The notes below the pieces were generated by a model, which saw only the letters and a program-made list of their open reading frames with translations, ran no database searches and had not been told where the DNA came from. The position numbers and the translations under genes are program-made. Positions 12,641-25,566 of a stretch of 64,000 nt of DNA are shown piece by piece. The stretch is taken from contig OX328125.1 of the NCBI GenBank assembly GCA_946811695.1, positions 47,091,395 through 47,155,394 of the forward strand. The letters run 5' to 3'. The stretch's first letter is position 1. The number at the start of each line of letters is the position of its first letter. The stretch is from Gonocerus acuteangulatus (taxonomy: Eukaryota; Arthropoda; Insecta; Hemiptera; Coreidae).

Positions 12641-13250
12641 TCCTGAATCTGATGAATCGAGGTACGTTTGCGGAAATGAGGGAAGGGGGGTTGTTTTGAC
12701 CACCCATTAAGAGTAAAGTGATTTTTAATAAAAAAAAATTAGTTTTATTAATACACCACACGACCCTGCCCAGAAATATATATATATTTTATTTATTTAC
12801 AGGAATATTAAAGTCTAAAATTATATGTATTATGTAATTTGATATAGGTATAGGTAGCTTGACCACCTCTCAAAAAATCCGATTTATGTCGGCCGGTTTG
12901 TTTCTGTCAAATGCAGGCTGACGGTTTCCGCTTGAAAATAGTTTATACCTGAAAAGTCTAAGATTTTATTTTTGGCGTTTTGTTCCAATCTGGAGGGACG
13001 ATCCGATGATTCAGCTTACTCAATCACCGGGCCCGAGCCGGATACGATCGATCGATCGTATGATTCGTGTGTGTCGGTTTCGTTCCTTTGAAAAGTTTTT
13101 TGTTTAAGTTTACCTCAGTTTTTAATTTCTTCCCCCGACATCCAGGGTACAGCGAAGAATTTTCCCAACGAGGCGTGGAATGAGAAAATTCCTACTGCCC
13201 AATGGATGAAACCCACCATCTCCCGCTTATGAATCTAAGGCGCCAGCCAC
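12641..13250. other. Non-coding stretch between two Helentron-like elements
   Basis: No open frame or named repeat is recognised. It contains a short atcgatcgatcg-like run at about 13046. Confidence 0.35.
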
Positions 13251-13252
13251 TT

Positions 13253-13348
13253 TTAGCACTTTCCTCCGAAGGAAAGTCCTCCGAAGGAAAATTTCTTCAA
13301 ATCTCCATCGATACTACCTAGTAGGCACCGAAAATGACCCCCTTTAAA

Positions 13349-13428
<80 letters not shown>

Positions 13429-14362
13429 GTATGTCTTTTAACACGATAGCGGCCAGAGTTTTTGTTTTTTCTTCACGAAACTTGGTATATAGCGTTCAAT
13501 TAGCAAACGATTGAACGAGCTCGTTAACCACCAAAATCTGTCCACCGGGAGGGGGGGTTTACCCTGAACCCAAAACAATAATTTGACCCTGCCAGCCGTA
13601 GTTTTTGATATATTTCAACGAAACTCGGTATTCGTTATGTTGATCTAATGGGAGACATAGGTTGTAAAAATAAACTAAATCGGTTTATTAGGAGGGGGAG
13701 GGTTTACTCCGGACCCACATTACCAATTTGCCACTACCAGGCTTAATTTTTGTTACATTTCAACGAAACTCGGTATTCGTGGTGGTAATCAACAGAGAAA
13801 AATGGGTTGTAAAAATAAACTAAATCGGGTTATTTGGAGGGGGGGGGGGGTTTACTCCGGACCTAAATTACTAATATACTCATACCGGTCGTCATTTCTG
13901 CTGTATTGTAACGAAACGCGGTATACGTCATGGGTATCTCATGAGAAAGAATTGTTCTAAAAATTAAGTAAATCGGTCGATTGGAAAGGAGGGCTTACTT
14001 TAAACTCTGTTTCATTGGAATTAGCCGGCCAGACGGAGGTTCCCAAAGGCGCCGCGAGGAGCGCTATCTCCCACTATGGGGACTGTATCCTGTTCCTGCG
14101 TCAGATCAAAAGACGGAAAATGAAGTTTTTGTGTATTTATTAAGTAGTACAGTATCATATATTAACATAACTCTGGAAGCAAATTATTTACAAAATTAAT
14201 AATTGAACAGTTCTCATAAGAAATGCAAATGAGCAGAACTATTCACGTTTTTATTTTATTTATATAGGTTATTTACAGCAAATTGTTCAGTAATGTAGTC
14301 TACACTACAAAAATTCTGAGGAAAGTGCTTAGTTATGCAGCTCCTGCGTGACGGATTTTTTA
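13253..14362 (+). mobile_element. Helentron-like (HINE) element, family B copy 1
   Basis: 5' end TTAGCACTTTCCTC with an inverted match GAGGAAAGTGCTTA at 14318-14331. Then come ATGCAGCTCCTGCG (hairpin GCAG-CTC-CTGC), TGACGGA and a T run. A 64-bp (AT)n block lies at 13351-13417. Inside are several diverged units of about 140 bp, each with 'tttcaacgaaactcggtat' and a G-run plus 'tttactccggacc'. The architecture is the same as family A although the sequences differ. The 3' end coincides exactly with the left edge of the 5.1-kb tandem duplication. Confidence 0.6.
13351..13417. repeat. (AT)n microsatellite in element B1
   Basis: Uninterrupted TA dinucleotide run followed by a short (atgt)n run. 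Confidence 0.97.
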
Positions 14363-14449
14363 ATTTGTTGTTATTAATTATAAAATTGCATTCAACAGTA
14401 AAACGAGTATTTAAGTAAAACAAGGCAAAAAAAGAAGAACATTTACTAG

Positions 14450-14509
14450 TGGCGCTAATGGCCACGATTTGTCGATGCGCCGTAAAAAAAAAAAAAAAAA
14501 AAAAAAAAA
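14450..14509 (+). mobile_element. 5'-truncated SINE tail with target-site duplication
   Basis: 'ggcgctaatggcca' ... 'gatgcgccgtaaaa' with a long poly(A) is flanked on both sides by the 11-bp direct repeat ACATTTACTAG (14439-14449 and 14509-14519). This is a clear target-primed retrotransposition of just the shared SINE 3' tail. It is duplicated at 19567-19626 as part of the 5.1-kb repeat. Confidence 0.8.
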
Positions 14510-16039
14510 CATTTACTAGAGCGAAATTTGAGAAGGAGACAGGAGTAATTTTCGTTTAGGATATTTCTGTTCCCTGTTGTTGTGCCTAAAAGCTAGCTTC
14601 TTAAATTTCATTTTACATGTTTACTCGTGTTTACACTTGCACGAAAGAAGAAAACAAAAAAATAATGTTATGAATTATTAGGAATAAAACAACATTTTTT
14701 TTCATCTTATCCCCCTTAAAAGAGTCTGCCTTATTTATTATTCATTGTAAAATGTCATTAATTTTACATTAAAGATCGTTGGCTTCTGAATAAAAGACTA
14801 TTTTTGGGCCATATTTTTTTACACCTTTCCCCTATGCGCAGTACCTGGTGTTCGAAGGTACGTCCAAGAAACACATGCTTACCTTCTTATCTACCCTAGA
14901 GACGCACTACAGCGAAATTTCAAGGCGCAAAAAAACACTTTATGAAAAGTGCGTTACCAGCTCGCCAACTGATACATACCGAAAATGTTAATAGACTGAC
15001 CAAATACGAATATCTGCTTGAAATAGCCAAGAGGCAGATACTACAAGGAGTGGTATCCAAGAGGCAGTGCCGATATAGAACCGAGGTTGTGGATTATAGT
15101 CACGTCAGTTGCAGGTAGAGTGGAGTACGTATAAAAGCACTTTATTGGTACATGTGAATATATAATGCCCGAATGTGATCAGTAAAGATACAACAGCCAA
15201 GATAGCACGTCGGCCATGTTTTATTGGTGTCTCGGCTCACCCTCTTCTCCCTTCTTATAGTCTCATATTTTATTTATATTTATAACTTATTGCACTTTTT
15301 AATGCGTTATTATTTTTACATGAATCCTTTGTAGTGCAAGTGAAAATAATATTACTTGAAAAGAATATTTTTCATTTTAAATATGTCGATGATTTAATGT
15401 TCGAACCTTTCCTCAGCTCTATCCGCTTATTTTACATTTACAATTTATTGATATCTATACTTTATTGCTCGTCGTTTTCATGTCCACGGTCTGACATTTA
15501 TAACATTATATATTTCTGTTTGCCTCCATGAACTAAATCGAACAGTATATCACGTTTTTTTTTTTTTTTTTTGTTTTTTTTTTATATAAAATGTGTCAGT
15601 TGCTTTAATCCAATATCAATAATTCAGTATATGAACATTTAAATAACCATTAAAACATGTCATAAGCGAACATTAAATTCATTTGTTGAAAGCTATTGGG
15701 TTTTGTTCTATTGTAATACATATAATCATATTTATGTCGGCCACAGCAGTCAAGCTCTAGTTTTATTTTATACTTAAAAGATTTTATAATGCTTTGATAA
15801 GTTTTTATTTTAATATGTCATTATTCTTAATTTGAATGTGCTGAATCAGAATATGAACTTACTTTTCCTACATAAAATACCAATTTTTCACAATTCAGGA
15901 AATAGTAAAATATATATTTCTACAATATTTTTGTAATTTCCCAGAATGTTTTTTATGACGCTCTTAAAACCTATCCATTCCTGTTTTTAAGTATTTATCA
16001 TCGTTTCTTCCATTAAGGTATCAGAAATCAACTTTCTGA

Positions 16040-16430
16040 TTGGTGCCCCAACTACTTCTCAATCTTTGAGTTTAGCATTAGATATTCCAGGGAACTTCTT
16101 GCAGATGTATTTGTAGCAGTTGCCTTCACATATTGCTTCATTAAGCCAAAATTTATGTGCGAAGGTGGTATAAGAGCCTTTTGGGGTTCACAAGACACTC
16201 ATGAATTAAATTATTTATTCCTGGCGCGAGATTGTATCTCTGCTTCCAATATTTTTCTGGTACAGTGATCGGATCGGGCTCTTCTATCCCATTCACAAAT
16301 AAAACATGATATTTCAGTGTAGACTGATTGCTGCCCTAGTAACATGCCAATAAATTTAAATACCTGCCACTTATGTTCATATTATACTTTTTTCAGAAGT
16401 AATTTTAAGTTATGGTATGTTTCCTAAAGC
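16040..16430 (-). pseudogene. Decayed transposon-associated ORF fragment (CEWD..RA / LMKQYVKA type)
   Basis: On the minus strand, with stops, it reads QSVYTEISCFICEWDRRARS, then EPQKALIPPSHINFGLMK and QYVKATATNT. I recall proteins with a C.WDSRA motif followed by LLPPLHIKLGLMK.FVKA as repeated, uncharacterised, transposon-like proteins in insect and cnidarian genomes; I cannot name the family further. Two in-frame stops and a frameshift show it is dead. A second copy is at 21156-21546. Confidence 0.5.
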
Positions 16431-16433
16431 TAA

Positions 16434-17525
16434 AGGGTCTCACCGTGTTTCCATATGAAATCTGCTAATCGTACACATCTGGTTGACCAATTAGTTAAAA
16501 TTGGATTACATAATGTTACATATTCATTCACTACATATTATTCGCTCTTTACAGTTTACCAAGTGACGCAATACCTTCGTTTTGTTTTTTATTGTACTAG
16601 TTTGAATATAATAGAGACATGGGATGTTTCTTTTGTGAAAAAAAAAACAAAAGAAACATTTTTTTATTTTTTTTTTATTTTTTTTATTTATTTTTTTTTT
16701 TTTTTAAATACTATTAAAAGGGCACACAAAGATTCACGTGTGATTACGCTAATGGAAATAGGATCATAGGTTGCTGTTCACAGGTAGCCTAGATAATTTA
16801 TTTCTTATGACTTGGTCGTTACTAATAAAAAAAAATTAAACTTGCGGAAATATTAAACATTTCTTCAAAGTTACAAGTAATAGTGAATAAGGTTAATTAT
16901 CTTTTGTAGAAAATGAAAATTTTTAGTATTATTTTAGTGGCTTTCAATACGACAATAGTTTTTCGATCTGTATAATACACATTATGCACTGAGCAATGTG
17001 AGGGTTCATATTTATATAACAAAAACGTCCTAAGAGTAACTTGAGATATTTTCGATAAATCTGGTTTTTAGTGTTTAACTATCGATGTAGGGTTTTTTGT
17101 GATTTCATGTATGATGCACCTTTCACACATCAATGAAACTTTTAGGGATAATAGTTGAGACATTACTGATTTTAAGTGATTTTTTTGGTAGGTGTGCTTG
17201 GAGGGGTAGTTAGGGAAAACCGCCCTTCAAATCTTCACAATTTTTTTTCTTACCTTATAAGTGGTCCGAAAATTATGAAAAAAATACGCGAGGTACATCT
17301 AATCAATAGCTTCAATTCACATTATTTTCATTTTAATATCTAGTATAGTTTCATAGAAAAACGACTTTGAAGTTAGGGGTTTCAAGCCTTATTCCCTCAA
17401 AACGAGTACAGTTAGAGGTTTGATAATTGACGAAAAATTATTTCTAGGAACTAAAAATAAAATGATGACATCAAAGTCAAGAAAGACGCCAGTGCAGATT
17501 TCATATGGAAACACGGTGAGACCCT
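16434..17525. mobile_element. Element with 32-bp terminal inverted repeats
   Basis: 'agggtctcaccgtgtttcca' at 16434 is repeated as an exact reverse complement ending '...acggtgagaccct' at 17525. The arms are 32 bp long and span about 1.09 kb, with 'taaa' and 'tta' at the flanks. No transposase is recognised inside. The insertion edge interrupts the neighbouring decayed ORF. The duplicated copy lies at 21550-22641. It could be a non-autonomous DNA transposon. Confidence 0.6.
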
Positions 17526-18609
17526 TTATTGGACTAAAAATTAGGCATTTATTGCTGTCTGTTATACTGTTAAATTGTTATATAGATGTGAAGCACATTA
17601 ATTTTAAGAATGTAATCAGCGTTGTTTCTTCGTTTTCTGGTTTCTTTTCAGTTCCGTATGCACAGAACTACATTAATACAATTAAGGTGTAACTAGTAAT
17701 TGTGGAAAGAAGAAACGTGGTGAAAAAAAAAACAAAAAACGATTACAGTTTTGGAATCAGCACATCAAATTTAGTAAATTCGACCTATTTTGCAGATAAT
17801 CCTAGAATCATGCATATCGGTGTTATTAGTTTTGTTGGTTGTTCTATAGGATTAAGAATTGTGTACCATCTACACTTTCCTAAGCTCCGCGTTTCTCCAT
17901 ATTTATTGTATAATATCTAACTTTAATATGAAATATATATTGTAGATATTGTGTGTAAAGAAATTGTAAAAGAACTGAGTTGTACACTACAGTGGATGAG
18001 CCAACAGAACTATAATATCTCCCGTATACATAACCTTGGTTATCTTGTCGTATAGGATCATCAAATAAGTAAATGGATCTTTAGGTGCACATTATTAAAA
18101 AAAATGTTAATCTTGTCTGTACAGTTCCTTTTTTTAAATGTATTGAATTTAGATATGAACTATGAAGCCTTCGTTGGAGGTGGGATAATTTATATTACCT
18201 AATTAATTTATCATAGAACCTTATGGTGCGAAAACTGTTTGTAAAGTGGAAACTAGTGCACCTCGAGGTGGAGCAATTCTTGATGTTAGGCCCGTGCCAG
18301 GAAGTTGCTAATGCTTGACCGGTGTCCCGGAAGGCCGCCTCCTGCCCTGCCTGTTATCAGATAAACACTGATAGCGGATAACAAAAGATCACCAATCCTC
18401 TCAACTAACGGTGGCCACTAATGTCTTTGCCACGCTTTCTGCCGTTTTCTCGAGAAAACATGCACTGTGGATTCTTTCTCCTTTTTCTATCACTACTCTC
18501 TTATCCCTCTCTCTTTTAGAAGAGCCCAAGAACAACGAAGACAATTGCGGTAGTGTGTGTTTTCACTAATATCGCAGCAAAACAATAACTGGAAAATCAA
18601 TATACTAGT

Positions 18610-18730
18610 GCTAAGGAATGGTTGGAATTAGGCAAAGAGAAAACGTCAGATTTTCAGAAAAATCTATACTTCGAACGTTTCGGCTTGTTCTTCTGAAGCT
18701 TTCATCAGCTAAAAATAAATATACATAATG
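18610..18730 (+). repeat. Dispersed repeat P copy (in duplication copy 1)
   Basis: 'aggaatggttggaattaggc', 'aaaacgtcagattttcag', 'cgaacgtttcggcttg' and 'gaagctttcatcagct'. The reverse complement of 18674-18708 has a CTGATGA-stem-GAAA core. The same copy recurs at 23726-23850. Confidence 0.65.
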
Positions 18731-19473
18731 ACAAACGCGAATAATCATAACCACCTGGAAATCAGGGGGGAGAACTTTTGGCAGGCATTTTTCTTCATTA
18801 ACATGCACACCGTTGATTTTGGGTAAAAAAACCTTCGAATAAGGAGTAACATTAAATTCTTTAAATCCCACTTTTAACGAGACACAAGTTGGATTCATCA
18901 ATTCTTTTGAAACAACCCCCCCTTCCTAAACTGTCAAACATGTACTGACAGACTGTAAACAACGCAATAAATTAACCATTAACCATACATTCCAACATTC
19001 CTTAAACAATTAAAACATGCAAACATTTATCCGAAAATATAACTGAATGTATTTTTTAACGAAAATATGTAATTTTTTCGGTTTTTTGTATATAGTAATT
19101 TTGATTTATTCTGTTTGTTAGTGTTCTTTCTTTGTGGAACCAACTTCTTTTTTTTTTCATTGTAGTTTAAAGGCCAGTCAACCACTATTGGGTCATTTGT
19201 GCCTCCTAGTCGGTCCGTTGGTAGTATCGAAAGCAGAGACGGAGCCCGACGGCCAGCGGGAGGCGGACCTAGCCAAGGTCGAGGGGAGTCCCCCGTGCCA
19301 GTTCTACATTAGTGGCCCGCGTCTGTTGACTGGCTGCTAGGTCTATGATAGAAGGTGTGCTTGCTGGTGCCAGGGCAACCAAACCTTCACAGACCGCATG
19401 GGGGGGGGCTCGCCCTCAACCCCAACCAAGCCCATCGCTCCCGCCGACCCACGCGCCCCGCCTCCGCCCCCAC

Positions 19474-22400
19474 TTTTTAATTTGTTGTTATTAATTATAA
19501 AATTGCATTCAACAGTAAAACGAGTATTTAAGTAAAACAAGGCAAAAAAAGAAGAACATTTACTAGTGGCGCTAATGGCCACGATTTGTCGATGCGCCGT
19601 AAAAAAAAAAAAAAAAAAAAAAAAACATTTACTAGAGCGAAATTTGAGAAGGAGACAGGAGTAATTTTCGTTTAGGATATTTCTGTTCCCTGTTGTTGTG
19701 CCTAAAAGCTAGCTTCTTAAATTTCATTTTACATGTTTACTCGTGTTTACACTTGCACGAAAGAAGAAAACAAAAAAATAATGTTATGAATTATTAGGAA
19801 TAAAACAACATTTTTTTTCATCTTATCCCCCTTAAAAGAGTCTGCCTTATTTATTATTCATTGTAAAATGTCATTAATTTTACATTAAAGATCGTTGGCT
19901 TCTGAATAAAAGACTATTTTTGGGCCATATTTTTTTACACCTTTCCCCTATGCGCAGTACCTGGTGTTCGAAGGTACGTCCAAGAAACACATGCTTACCT
20001 TCTTATCTACCCTAGAGACGCACTACAGCGAAATTTCAAGGCGCAAAAAAACACTTTATGAAAAGTGCGTTACCAGCTCGCCAACTGATACATACCGAAA
20101 ATGTTAATAGACTGACCAAATACGAATATCTGCTTGAAATAGCCAAGAGGCAGATACTACAAGGAGTGGTATCCAAGAGGCAGTGCCGATATAGAACCGA
20201 GGTTGTGGATTATAGTCACGTCAGTTGCAGGTAGAGTGGAGTACGTATAAAAGCACTTTATTGGTACATGTGAATATATAATGCCCGAATGTGATCAGTA
20301 AAGATACAACAGCCAAGATAGCACGTCGGCCATGTTTTATTGGTGTCTCGGCTCACCCTCTTCTCCCTTCTTATAGTCTCATATTTTATTTATATTTATA
20401 ACTTATTGCACTTTTTAATGCGTTATTATTTTTACATGAATCCTTTGTAGTGCAAGTGAAAATAATATTACTTGAAAAGAATATTTTTCATTTTAAATAT
20501 GTCGATGATTTAATGTTCGAACCTTTCCTCAGCTCTATCCGCTTATTTTACATTTACAATTTATTGATATCTATACTTTATTGCTCGTCGTTTTCATGTC
20601 CACGGTCTGACATTTATAACATTATATATTTCTGTTTGCCTCCATGAACTAAATCGAACAGTATATCACGTTTTTTTTTTTTTTTTTTGTTTTTTTTTTA
20701 TATAAAATGTGTCAGTTGCTTTAATCCAATATCAATAATTCAGTATATGAACATTTAAATAACCATTAAAACATGTCATAAGCGAACATTAAATTCATTT
20801 GTTGAAAGCTATTGGGTTTTGTTCTATTGTAATACATATAATCATATTTATGTCGGCCACAGCAGTCAAGCTCTAGTTTTATTTTATACTTAAAAGATTT
20901 TATAATGCTTTGATAAGTTTTTATTTTAATATGTCATTATTCTTAATTTGAATGTGCTGAATCAGAATATGAACTTACTTTTCCTACATAAAATACCAAT
21001 TTTTCACAATTCAGGAAATAGTAAAATATATATTTCTACAATATTTTTGTAATTTCCCAGAATGTTTTTTATGACGCTCTTAAAACCTATCCATTCCTGT
21101 TTTTAAGTATTTATCATCGTTTCTTCCATTAAGGTATCAGAAATCAACTTTCTGATTGGTGCCCCAACTACTTCTCAATCTTTGAGTTTAGCATTAGATA
21201 TTCCAGGGAACTTCTTGCAGATGTATTTGTAGCAGTTGCCTTCACATATTGCTTCATTAAGCCAAAATTTATGTGCGAAGGTGGTATAAGAGCCTTTTGG
21301 GGTTCACAAGACACTCATGAATTAAATTATTTATTCCTGGCGCGAGATTGTATCTCTGCTTCCAATATTTTTCTGGTACAGTGATCGGATCGGGCTCTTC
21401 TATCCCATTCACAAATAAAACATGATATTTCAGTGTAGACTGATTGCTGCCCTAGTAACATGCCAATAAATTTAAATACCTGCCACTTATGTTCATATTA
21501 TACTTTTTTCAGAAGTAATTTTAAGTTATGGTATGTTTCCTAAAGCTAAAGGGTCTCACCGTGTTTCCATATGAAATCTGCTAATCGTACACATCTGGTT
21601 GACCAATTAGTTAAAATTGGATTACATAATGTTACATATTCATTCACTACATATTATTCGCTCTTTACAGTTTACCAAGTGACGCAATACCTTCGTTTTG
21701 TTTTTTATTGTACTAGTTTGAATATAATAGAGACATGGGATGTTTCTTTTGTGAAAAAAAAAACAAAAGAAACATTTTTTTATTTTTTTTTTATTTTTTT
21801 TATTTATTTTTTTTTTTTTTTAAATACTATTAAAAGGGCACACAAAGATTCACGTGTGATTACGCTAATGGAAATAGGATCATAGGTTGCTGTTCACAGG
21901 TAGCCTAGATAATTTATTTCTTATGACTTGGTCGTTACTAATAAAAAAAAATTAAACTTGCGGAAATATTAAACATTTCTTCAAAGTTACAAGTAATAGT
22001 GAATAAGGTTAATTATCTTTTGTAGAAAATGAAAATTTTTAGTATTATTTTAGTGGCTTTCAATACGACAATAGTTTTTCGATCTGTATAATACACATTA
22101 TGCACTGAGCAATGTGAGGGTTCATATTTATATAACAAAAACGTCCTAAGAGTAACTTGAGATATTTTCGATAAATCTGGTTTTTAGTGTTTAACTATCG
22201 ATGTAGGGTTTTTTGTGATTTCATGTATGATGCACCTTTCACACATCAATGAAACTTTTAGGGATAATAGTTGAGACATTACTGATTTTAAGTGATTTTT
22301 TTGGTAGGTGTGCTTGGAGGGGTAGTTAGGGAAAACCGCCCTTCAAATCTTCACAATTTTTTTTCTTACCTTATAAGTGGTCCGAAAATTATGAAAAAAA

Positions 22401-24588
22401 TACGCGAGGTACATCTAATCAATAGCTTCAATTCACATTATTTTCATTTTAATATCTAGTATAGTTTCATAGAAAAACGACTTTGAAGTTAGGGGTTTCA
22501 AGCCTTATTCCCTCAAAACGAGTACAGTTAGAGGTTTGATAATTGACGAAAAATTATTTCTAGGAACTAAAAATAAAATGATGACATCAAAGTCAAGAAA
22601 GACGCCAGTGCAGATTTCATATGGAAACACGGTGAGACCCTTTATTGGACTAAAAATTAGGCATTTATTGCTGTCTGTTATACTGTTAAATTGTTATATA
22701 GATGTGAAGCACATTAATTTTAAGAATGTAATCAGCGTTGTTTCTTCGTTTTCTGGTTTCTTTTCAGTTCCGTATGCACAGAACTACATTAATACAATTA
22801 AGGTGTAACTAGTAATTGTGGAAAGAAGAAACGTGGTGAAAAAAAAAACAAAAAACGATTACAGTTTTGGAATCAGCACATCAAATTTAGTAAATTCGAC
22901 CTATTTTGCAGATAATCCTAGAATCATGCATATCGGTGTTATTAGTTTTGTTGGTTGTTCTATAGGATTAAGAATTGTGTACCATCTACACTTTCCTAAG
23001 CTCCGCGTTTCTCCATATTTATTGTATAATATCTAACTTTAATATGAAATATATATTGTAGATATTGTGTGTAAAGAAATTGTAAAAGAACTGAGTTGTA
23101 CACTACAGTGGATGAGCCAACAGAACTATAATATCTCCCGTATACATAACCTTGGTTATCTTGTCGTATAGGATCATCAAATAAGTAAATGGATCTTTAG
23201 GTGCACATTATTAAAAAAAATGTTAATCTTGTCTGTACAGTTCCTTTTTTTAAATGTATTGAATTTAGATATGAACTATGAAGCCTTCGTTGGAGGTGGG
23301 ATAATTTATATTACCTAATTAATTTATCATAGAACCTTATGGTGCGAAAACTGTTTGTAAAGTGGAAACTAGTGCACCTCGAGGTGGAGCAATTCTTGAT
23401 GTTAGGCCCGTGCCAGGAAGTTGCTAATGCTTGACCGGTGTCCCGGAAGGCCGCCTCCTGCCCTGCCTGTTATCAGATAAACACTGATAGCGGATAACAA
23501 AAGATCACCAATCCTCTCAACTAACGGTGGCCACTAATGTCTTTGCCACGCTTTCTGCCGTTTTCTCGAGAAAACATGCACTGTGGATTCTTTCTCCTTT
23601 TTCTATCACTACTCTCTTATCCCTCTCTCTTTTAGAAGAGCCCAAGAACAACGAAGACAATTGCGGTAGTGTGTGTTTTCACTAATATCGCAGCAAAACA
23701 ATAACTGGAAAATCAATATACTAGTGCTAAGGAATGGTTGGAATTAGGCAAAGAGAAAACGTCAGATTTTCAGAAAAATCTATACTTCGAACGTTTCGGC
23801 TTGTTCTTCTGAAGCTTTCATCAGCTAAAAATAAATATACATAATGACAAACGCGAATAATCATAACCACCTGGAAATCAGGGGGGAGAACTTTTGGCAG
23901 GCATTTTTCTTCATTAACATGCACACCGTTGATTTTGGGTAAAAAAACCTTCGAATAAGGAGTAACATTAAATTCTTTAAATCCCACTTTTAACGAGACA
24001 CAAGTTGGATTCATCAATTCTTTTGAAACAACCCCCCCTTCCTAAACTGTCAAACATGTACTGACAGACTGTAAACAACGCAATAAATTAACCATTAACC
24101 ATACATTCCAACATTCCTTAAACAATTAAAACATGCAAACATTTATCCGAAAATATAACTGAATGTATTTTTTAACGAAAATATGTAATTTTTTCGGTTT
24201 TTTGTATATAGTAATTTTGATTTATTCTGTTTGTTAGTGTTCTTTCTTTGTGGAACCAACTTCTTTTTTTTTTCATTGTAGTTTAAAGGCCAGTCAACCA
24301 CTATTGGGTCATTTGTGCCTCCTAGTCGGTCCGTTGGTAGTATCGAAAGCAGAGACGGAGCCCGACGGCCAGCGGGAGGCGGACCTAGCCAAGGTCGAGG
24401 GGAGTCCCCCGTGCCAGTTCTACATTAGTGGCCCGCGTCTGTTGACTGGCTGCTAGGTCTATGATAGAAGGTGTGCTTGCTGGTGCCAGGGCAACCAAAC
24501 CTTCACAGACCGCATGGGGGGGGGCTCGCCCTCAACCCCAACCAAGCCCATCGCTCCCGCCGACCCACGCGCCCCGCCTCCGCCCCCA
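19474..24588. repeat. 5.1-kb tandem duplication, copy 2
   Basis: Direct repeat of 14356-19472. The junction between copies reads 'cctccgcccccac|tttttaatttg'. At the right end the sequence continues uniquely with 'acgccaccaacag'. Contents mirror copy 1: SINE tail 19567-19626, decayed ORF 21156-21546, inverted-repeat element 21550-22641, repeat P 23726-23850, GC-rich segment from about 24330. Confidence 0.95.
21156..21546 (-). pseudogene. Second copy of the decayed CEWD/LMKQYVKA ORF fragment
   Basis: Identical to 16040-16430 through the 5.1-kb duplication and carrying the same stops. It was therefore already dead before the duplication. Confidence 0.5.
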
Positions 24589-25560
24589 ACGCCACCAACA
24601 GTTAAAACAAAAAATATGATTAACGAAATGTTGGATAGTTAATGTATTAATAATTTAAAGTTAATCAATTAATAATCGAATACAGTTCTTTTTTTAAGAG
24701 AATAATATTGTAGAACCAACTAAAACTAACAAAAATATATGAGCGAAATTACCTGCCTTTGATTCTACCGCTCTAATGAAATAATTGCCACCGTTGTGGA
24801 ATTCGCAATAAATAATAATAATAGTACTAAAACGAATAAAAAAAAAAACGATGAACAGGAAAAAATCTATTTTCGTGAACATCAAGGAATGTATGACCAT
24901 CTATGAACATATGGCACTAGTATTTCTAAAGTGTCACAACTAAAAAAAGCACGCCCTTCACCAGGAACATGGGATGAGTGGTTTGTGCGTTACAATAACA
25001 GGGTAGGGTGCTGACGACCGCGAGGTTTTTCGCCCCATATTATCTAAACAAACAAACAACTAAAAAAAAAAAACTGGAAATATGCCACTCTTGCCTATGT
25101 AGGGGGAATAGCATTAAGACAGAAAGAGTGTCCTCTGTTGTACAAGCTCTGAAGCTAGTACATATAGTTTTGATGGTTGGTAAAGAGATATTTACCAATG
25201 TCTTTCATAGTCATAACATAAGCAGTGCGATATGAGAAGACCAGAGGAATTAGAGTTCAGTTTACATTTCTTTGGCTTATCACTTGGCTAGAATTCGCCA
25301 ATAAAATATATCCTATTATTGATATTTACTGCTTTCCCCCTACATCCTGGGAAGATATAAATGACACTATAAAGCAAAAAGTCGCCGAAGAATTCGTCCT
25401 CTATGGTCTCTACATAAGTGGGTCCGGCAGAGAAAAGACAAGTGTATATTTGCCATTAAGCGAAGACAACCAGGAGAGAGAGAAAGGGAATGTGAGAGAA
25501 AGAGAGACACAGACCTCCCCGAAATGGAGAGAATAAAGCGATATAAAGTAAAAAGAGGAT
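24589..25560. other. Non-coding stretch right of the duplication
   Basis: AT-rich DNA with chance ORFs; nothing recognised. A purine-rich patch ('gagagagaaagg', 'agagaaagagagac') lies at about 25472-25510. Confidence 0.35.
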
Positions 25561-25566
25561 ATAGAA

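Larger units (their letters stand above)
14356..19472. repeat. 5.1-kb tandem duplication, copy 1
   Basis: The whole unit recurs head-to-tail at 19474-24588 with an offset of 5116-5117 bp. Every line I compared is identical apart from one base in a poly(A) run. It begins with 'tttttaatttgttgttatta' directly after the 3' end of element B1 and ends in a GC-rich segment ('cgcctccgccccca'). It contains a 5'-truncated SINE, a TATA-containing segment near 15130, a decayed ORF, a terminal-inverted-repeat element and a copy of repeat P. Near-identity means a very recent event or an assembly artefact. Confidence 0.95.

Noticed and set aside
14650..15270. Possible solo LTR (TATA-like 'gtataaaagcac' and 'gtgtctcggctcaccctc' near 15130-15240)
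   Set aside because: Composition is reminiscent of an LTR, but I could not find TG...CA ends, a target duplication or a second LTR.
15334..18901. Several small frames in the 5.1-kb unit (for example 15334-15531, 16455-16769 and 17420-17692)
   Set aside because: They are repeated only because the DNA is duplicated, with AT-rich composition and no recognisable domain.
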